Below are positions 60,805 through 64,000 of a stretch of 64,000 nucleotides of DNA, piece by piece (position 1 is the stretch's first letter; the number at the start of each line of letters is the position of its first letter). The notes beneath the pieces were generated by a model. That model saw only the letters and a list, made by a program, of their open reading frames with translations, had not been told where the DNA came from and ran no database searches. A program made the translations under genes and the position numbers. The DNA lies in contig NZ_CP042265.1 in assembly GCF_007855645.1 (NCBI RefSeq), positions 124,001-188,000 of the forward strand. The letters are read 5' to 3'. Source of the DNA: Qingshengfaniella alkalisoli (GTDB taxonomy: Bacteria > Pseudomonadota > Alphaproteobacteria > Rhodobacterales > Rhodobacteraceae).

Positions 60805-61857
60805 TCAGACCCAGCCCTTCAATTCCGTTTCGATGACGGACATCAGCGCCGTGATATGCGCGTCGTCGGAATTCAGGCAAGGGATATAAGTGAACGTCTC
60901 GCCGCCTGCTTCCAGGAAGCTTTCACGGATTTCCTCGTTGATCTCCTCAAGTGTTTCGACACAATCAGCCGAGAAGGCCGGGGCCATGATCGCAAGGTTC
61001 TTCTTTCCGTCCTTTGCCAGCCGTGCAACCTCTTCGACCGTGTATGGCTGTAGCCATTCCTCGGGGCCAAAGCGCGATTGGAACGTGACGACCACCTCCT
61101 CGTCCTGCCAGCCGAGTTTCTCTTTCAGCAGACGCGAGGTCTTCTGGCACTGGCAGTGATACGGGTCACCCTCGGTCAGATACCGTTTCGGCAGCCCGTG
61201 ATAGGAGGTCACCAGCACATCGGGTTTCATACCGTTGGTGTACGCGCGGTGTACGGATTGTGCCAATGCGTCGATATACAGCGGATGTTCGAAATAGGCC
61301 GGAACGGTCCGCGTTGCGGGTTGCCATCTCTCCTTCATCAACGCGCGGAAAAACTGATCATTTGCAGTTGCGGTCGTCGCCCCCGCATATTGCGGATAAA
61401 GCGGAAAAAACAGTATTTTCTGGCAGCCCTTTTTCACCAGCGCTCGCAGCTTCGACTCCGTCGAGGGGTTGCCGTAGCGCATACAATAATCGACCTCGAC
61501 CTCCGCACCATAGCGATCACGCAACGCAATTTCGATCTTGGAGGTCTGTTCCTTGGTGATCGTTAGAAGCGGGCTTTCATCCACCTCGTTGTTCCAGATC
61601 GACGCATATGCCTCGCCCGATGAGAATGGACGCTTGGACAGGATGACAAGCTGAAGCAGCGGCTGCCAGAACCATGGTGAATAATCGATCACGCGACGGT
61701 CGGACAAGAACTCGCTCAGATACCGGCGCATCGGCCAGTAGCTGGTCGCGTCAGGTGTCCCGAGATTGGCGAGCAGCACTCCCACTTTCTGGGCTGGCAT
61801 TTTCGGGTGATCGCTTGGCAATGCGCTGGATGTTGCGGTCGGCTGTATGTCTTTCAT
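60805..61857 (-). CDS. hemH: ferrochelatase
   Basis: A 350-residue enzyme that inserts Fe(II) into protoporphyrin IX. It has the start VGVLLANLGTPDATSYWPMR and RRYLSEFLSDRRVID, a middle block FPLYPQYAGATTATANDQFF, the catalytic histidine in VTSYHGLPKRYLTEGDPYHC and the late motif FQSRFGPEEWLQPYT with APAFSADCVETLEEI. C in YHCQCQKTS may bind an Fe-S cluster or zinc only if further cysteines join; not certain. Convergent to the small membrane protein gene, with the terminator between them. Confidence 0.96.
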   Translation of the reverse strand: MKDIQPTATSSALPSDHPKMPAQKVGVLLANLGTPDATSYWPMRRYLSEFLSDRRVIDYSPWFWQPLLQLVILSKRPFSSGEAYASIWNNEVDESPLLTITKEQTSKIEIALRDRYGAEVEVDYCMRYGNPSTESKLRALVKKGCQKILFFPLYPQYAGATTATANDQFFRALMKERWQPATRTVPAYFEHPLYIDALAQSVHRAYTNGMKPDVLVTSYHGLPKRYLTEGDPYHCQCQKTSRLLKEKLGWQDEEVVVTFQSRFGPEEWLQPYTVEEVARLAKDGKKNLAIMAPAFSADCVETLEEINEEIRESFLEAGGETFTYIPCLNSDDAHITALMSVIETELKGWV

Positions 61858-61909
61858 GGCTCGATCCTGTTCGGTTTCTGGCCTGCTGATAGCGGTGGGC
61901 GTGGCCGCG

Positions 61910-62737
61910 TCAATTCTTTAGCTTTGTTTCCGTCGTGCCAAGCGCGTCGGAAAGCCGCGCTACGGCAGAGCCCGGACGCAAAGGCTGCGGTTGATCGGGA
62001 GCGGGTGCCCAGCCCGTCAGGGTGATGATCTCAAAACTTGCCACGACACGGTTGTCGTCTGCGGGATAGGATTGGGTGTATAGTTCCGCGGCTCGGCGAA
62101 AAATGGCGCGGCGGGTTGCGATGCGGCGGCGATCGGCAAGTGCGTTGGTTTCTCCCATGGCGCGAAGATCGTGCATGAGGTGGAATATGTCACGATAGCT
62201 GACATCATGGATCACGCTGTCGGCTACGGGCAGTGCGAAGCCGGCCCTTTGCAGCAACGCACCCAGATCCCGTATCTCTCCCATCGGCAGAACGCGTGGA
62301 GACATACCACCCATCACCTCGCTTTCTGCTTGTCCAAGCGTGGCGCGCAGCTCCTGCAGTGTGCGACCACCGAACGTTGTCGCCAGAAACAATCCGTCGG
62401 GCTGAAGCGCGCGACGCGACTGGATCAGTTGACCTACCGGATCATCCGCCCAATGCAGGGATAACCCGTGGATCACCAGGTCGTGTGCGCCCTCGGCGAG
62501 ATCGAGCACGTCTTCATCAGCAACTATGCGGGCCTCAGGGAGCAGGGGTCGCCAGGTTTCCGGAAAACCGGTGACGATGGCAGGTTGTATAAACTTCCTG
62601 TTAACCTCTGACAGCCTTTCCTTAAGCTCGGACATAGCTTGTTCATGAAGGAAGCAGGCCGACAATGTGCTGCTTGCCGCGCGCGCGCGGTTACGCGACA
62701 GGGCGTTGCGATCGGTCAGGCGGCGAGGTTGGCTCAC
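61910..62737 (-). CDS. SAM-dependent methyltransferase, BioC/NDUFAF5-like
   Basis: A 275-residue class I methyltransferase of a form common in alphaproteobacteria and related to mitochondrial NDUFAF5. It starts PRRLTDRNALSRNRARAASS, then FLHEQAMSELKERLSEVNRK, the SAM-binding end AHDLVIHGLSLHWADDPVGQ, and LQPDGLFLATTFGGRTLQEL, SPRVLPMGEIRDLGALLQRA. The GTG start at 62737 is chosen because the family begins here; the frame stays open upstream to 62848 but would cross the divergent comF start. A role in respiratory complex I assembly or biotin synthesis cannot be separated by sequence. Confidence 0.82.
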   Translation of the reverse strand: MSQPRRLTDRNALSRNRARAASSTLSACFLHEQAMSELKERLSEVNRKFIQPAIVTGFPETWRPLLPEARIVADEDVLDLAEGAHDLVIHGLSLHWADDPVGQLIQSRRALQPDGLFLATTFGGRTLQELRATLGQAESEVMGGMSPRVLPMGEIRDLGALLQRAGFALPVADSVIHDVSYRDIFHLMHDLRAMGETNALADRRRIATRRAIFRRAAELYTQSYPADDNRVVASFEIITLTGWAPAPDQPQPLRPGSAVARLSDALGTTETKLKN

Positions 62738-62776
62738 GGGTTCGTCCTTGAAGTTCAGCCGTTCATTTAATGGTGT

Positions 62777-63502
62777 TTGCCCGTGTTGAAAACCGCCCGG
62801 AAGCTGATCTTTCCTGACCAATGCCTGAGTTGCGGTGAGCTTGTGCAAGGCGATAGCGGCCTATGTGGTCCCTGCTGGGGAAGAACGCCGTTCATACTGG
62901 GACCGACCTGCGATCTATGTGGGGTGCCGTTGATGGGAAGCGATCCGGGCCGGTCCGTGCTATGCGATGAGTGTCATCAAATGGCACGGCCTTGGACGAA
63001 GGGCCGATCCGTCATGGTCTATCAGGGGGAAGCGCGGCGGTTGATCCTTGGGTTGAAGCATGGTGACCGGCAGGAATTGGCACCCGCGATGGGGCGATGG
63101 ATGGCCGCACGCGCGGAACCGCTGATGCAGCCGAATATGCTTGTTGTTCCGGTCCCGTTGCACTGGAAGCGATTATTAAAGCGCAAGTACAATCAGGCGG
63201 CCTTACTGTCCCATCATTTGGCGCGAGCGTCAGGGCTGAAGACGTGTCCCGATCTATTGACCCGTTGCGTGCATACGCGCCCACAGGATGACATCGGTGT
63301 GGATGCCCGTTTCGCCAATCTTTCGGGTGCCATTGCCGTTCATCCCAAACGCTGCGAGCGTGTAGAAGGGCGAAGCGTGTTGCTGGTCGATGATGTGATG
63401 ACCTCGGGCGCGACCTTAACGGCCTGCGCGAATGTGTGTTTGTCGGCAGGCGCATCAGAAGTTCACGTAATGACACTGGCACGTGTGAGCTTGGAGGCAT
63501 AA
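62777..63502 (+). CDS. comF: ComF-family phosphoribosyltransferase-like protein
   Basis: A 241-residue protein. The N-terminal zinc-finger part has FPDQCLSCGELVQGDSGLCG with PCW, CDLCG and CDECH (four cysteine pairs), and the C-terminal phosphoribosyltransferase fold has VLLVDDVMTSGATLTACANV as PRPP loop and YNQAALLSHHLARASGL before it. In competent bacteria ComF takes part in DNA uptake; its role in Rhodobacterales is less clear. The start is a non-ATG codon: TTG at 62777 or GTG at 62783. Divergent from the methyltransferase gene. Confidence 0.88.
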   Translation: MPVLKTARKLIFPDQCLSCGELVQGDSGLCGPCWGRTPFILGPTCDLCGVPLMGSDPGRSVLCDECHQMARPWTKGRSVMVYQGEARRLILGLKHGDRQELAPAMGRWMAARAEPLMQPNMLVVPVPLHWKRLLKRKYNQAALLSHHLARASGLKTCPDLLTRCVHTRPQDDIGVDARFANLSGAIAVHPKRCERVEGRSVLLVDDVMTSGATLTACANVCLSAGASEVHVMTLARVSLEA

Positions 63503-63529
63503 GTCTGTGCGCAACGCATACCGGAGAAA

Positions 63530-63790
63530 ATGATGCAGTCAGTCGAGATTTATACAAAGCCCCTTTGCGGATTTTGCCATGCGGCCAAACGTCTGCTTGA
63601 TGGAAAGAATGTCAGCTACGCCGAAGTGGATCTGAGCAAGCAACCAGATAAGCGACAGGAAATGCTGGGTCGTTCGGGTGGACGCCATACGGTTCCGCAG
63701 ATTTTCATCGGCGCGACGCATGTGGGTGGCTGCGATGATCTGTTCGCGCTGGAGCAGTCGGGCAAGCTCGACAAGTTGCTGGCGGGTTGA
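63530..63790 (+). CDS. grxC: glutaredoxin 3
   Basis: An 86-residue glutaredoxin with active site CGFC at residues 13-16, glutathione-binding HTVPQIFIGATHVGGCDDLF (TVP and GGCDD) and the helix FALEQSGKLDKLLAG. It reduces disulphides and glutathionylated proteins in the cytoplasm. Two ATGs stand in a row (63530, 63533), with GGAGA upstream; the second has the better spacing. Two bases separate its stop from the following hydrolase gene's ATG, so the pair is an operon. Confidence 0.94.
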   Translation: MMQSVEIYTKPLCGFCHAAKRLLDGKNVSYAEVDLSKQPDKRQEMLGRSGGRHTVPQIFIGATHVGGCDDLFALEQSGKLDKLLAG

Positions 63791-63792
63791 TC

Positions 63793-64000
63793 ATGCGCGC
63801 GGCCCTTCTTCAACTTACGAGTTCCGATCAGCCGGAGGAGAACCTCGAGGCCGTTCTCGCGCTTGTTGATCAGGCGGTTGCAGGTGGTGCCGATCTTGTT
63901 CTGACGCCGGAGGTGACGAATTGCGTGTCTGCCAGCCGTAAGCATCAGCACGAGGTTCTGAAATCCGAGAACGATGACATCGTGTTGGCGGGGCTAAGGA
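63793..64000 (+). CDS. nitrilase-family carbon-nitrogen hydrolase (N-terminus only)
   Basis: The first 69 residues are in view and run off the right edge. MRAALLQLTSSDQPEENLEA and AVAGGADLVLTPEVTNCVSA have the wording of the nitrilase superfamily: the P-E in TPEVTN holds the catalytic glutamate. The family branch found after glutaredoxin 3 in Rhodobacterales resembles deaminated-glutathione amidase or omega-amidase. Lysine and cysteine of the triad lie beyond the window. Confidence 0.82.
   Translation, partial: MRAALLQLTSSDQPEENLEAVLALVDQAVAGGADLVLTPEVTNCVSASRKHQHEVLKSENDDIVLAGLR

Noticed and set aside
61123-61202. Fe-S cluster in ferrochelatase from the YHCQCQ motif
   Set aside because: The other cysteines needed for a bacterial or animal-type [2Fe-2S] site are not evident in the expected C-terminal positions.

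Overview
The window fits a chromosomal segment of a Rhodobacterales (Roseobacter-group) alphaproteobacterium. It has high GC with strong coupling between overlapping genes, a Paracoccus-type aztABCD zinc operon, a phn C-P lyase cluster with a phn-specific hexapeptide transferase, and a conserved core run (ilvA, hslO, cca, hemH, comF, grxC). The assignment is an inference from gene families and order; no rRNA or tRNA gene was recognised.

Region 1 (1-37.5 kb) is an accessory mosaic. It starts with a large autotransporter-type surface protein (minus strand, running off the left edge) and an AraC regulator whose upstream region is replaced by an IS3-family fragment. A block of IS1182 and IS110 sequences follows. 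A defence island covers 7.2-16.9 kb: an Abi-like HEPN protein with a CBS-like tail; a three-gene CBASS operon (CD-NTase, stand-alone E2-like protein, HNH-SAVED effector), i.e. a type II-short layout; a large AAA_13/RloC-like ATPase with a zinc-hook CxxC; and AT-rich small membrane-protein genes present as degenerate tandem pairs. Two decayed IS5 copies bracket a broken AraC gene, a recombinase fragment, an Fe-siderophore/cobalamin-type ABC importer and a truncated aldo/keto reductase. A Zur-box-like palindrome precedes aztABCD. Then come an aldo/keto reductase and LysR divergent pair, an IS1111-type IS110 element, a low-GC AAA ATPase with a Swt1/HEPN-like C-terminus, a frameshifted IS1634 element and a ruined AAA ATPase gene.

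Region 2 (37.5-49.8 kb) is the phosphonate cluster. phnC-D-E-E2 plus a hexapeptide transferase (import) converge on the repressor phnF. Divergent from phnF, phnG-H-I-HAD-J-K-L-N-M encodes the C-P lyase pathway. The two promoters share an 11-nt motif that may be the PhnF operator.

Region 3 (49.8-64 kb) is core housekeeping: threonine deaminase, Nudix hydrolases, Hsp33, CCA-adding enzyme, a LysE exporter, an ABC exporter, an RlmD-type methyltransferase, two L,D-transpeptidases around a CAP-domain lipoprotein, a tiny membrane protein with a clear terminator, ferrochelatase, a BioC/NDUFAF5-like methyltransferase, ComF, glutaredoxin 3 and the start of a nitrilase-family hydrolase.

The most likely places for undescribed biology are the HEPN-CBS gene before the CBASS operon, the AAA_13 ATPase with its trailing small membrane proteins (one read through a T7 frameshift), and the isolated AAA-HEPN gene at 31.7 kb.
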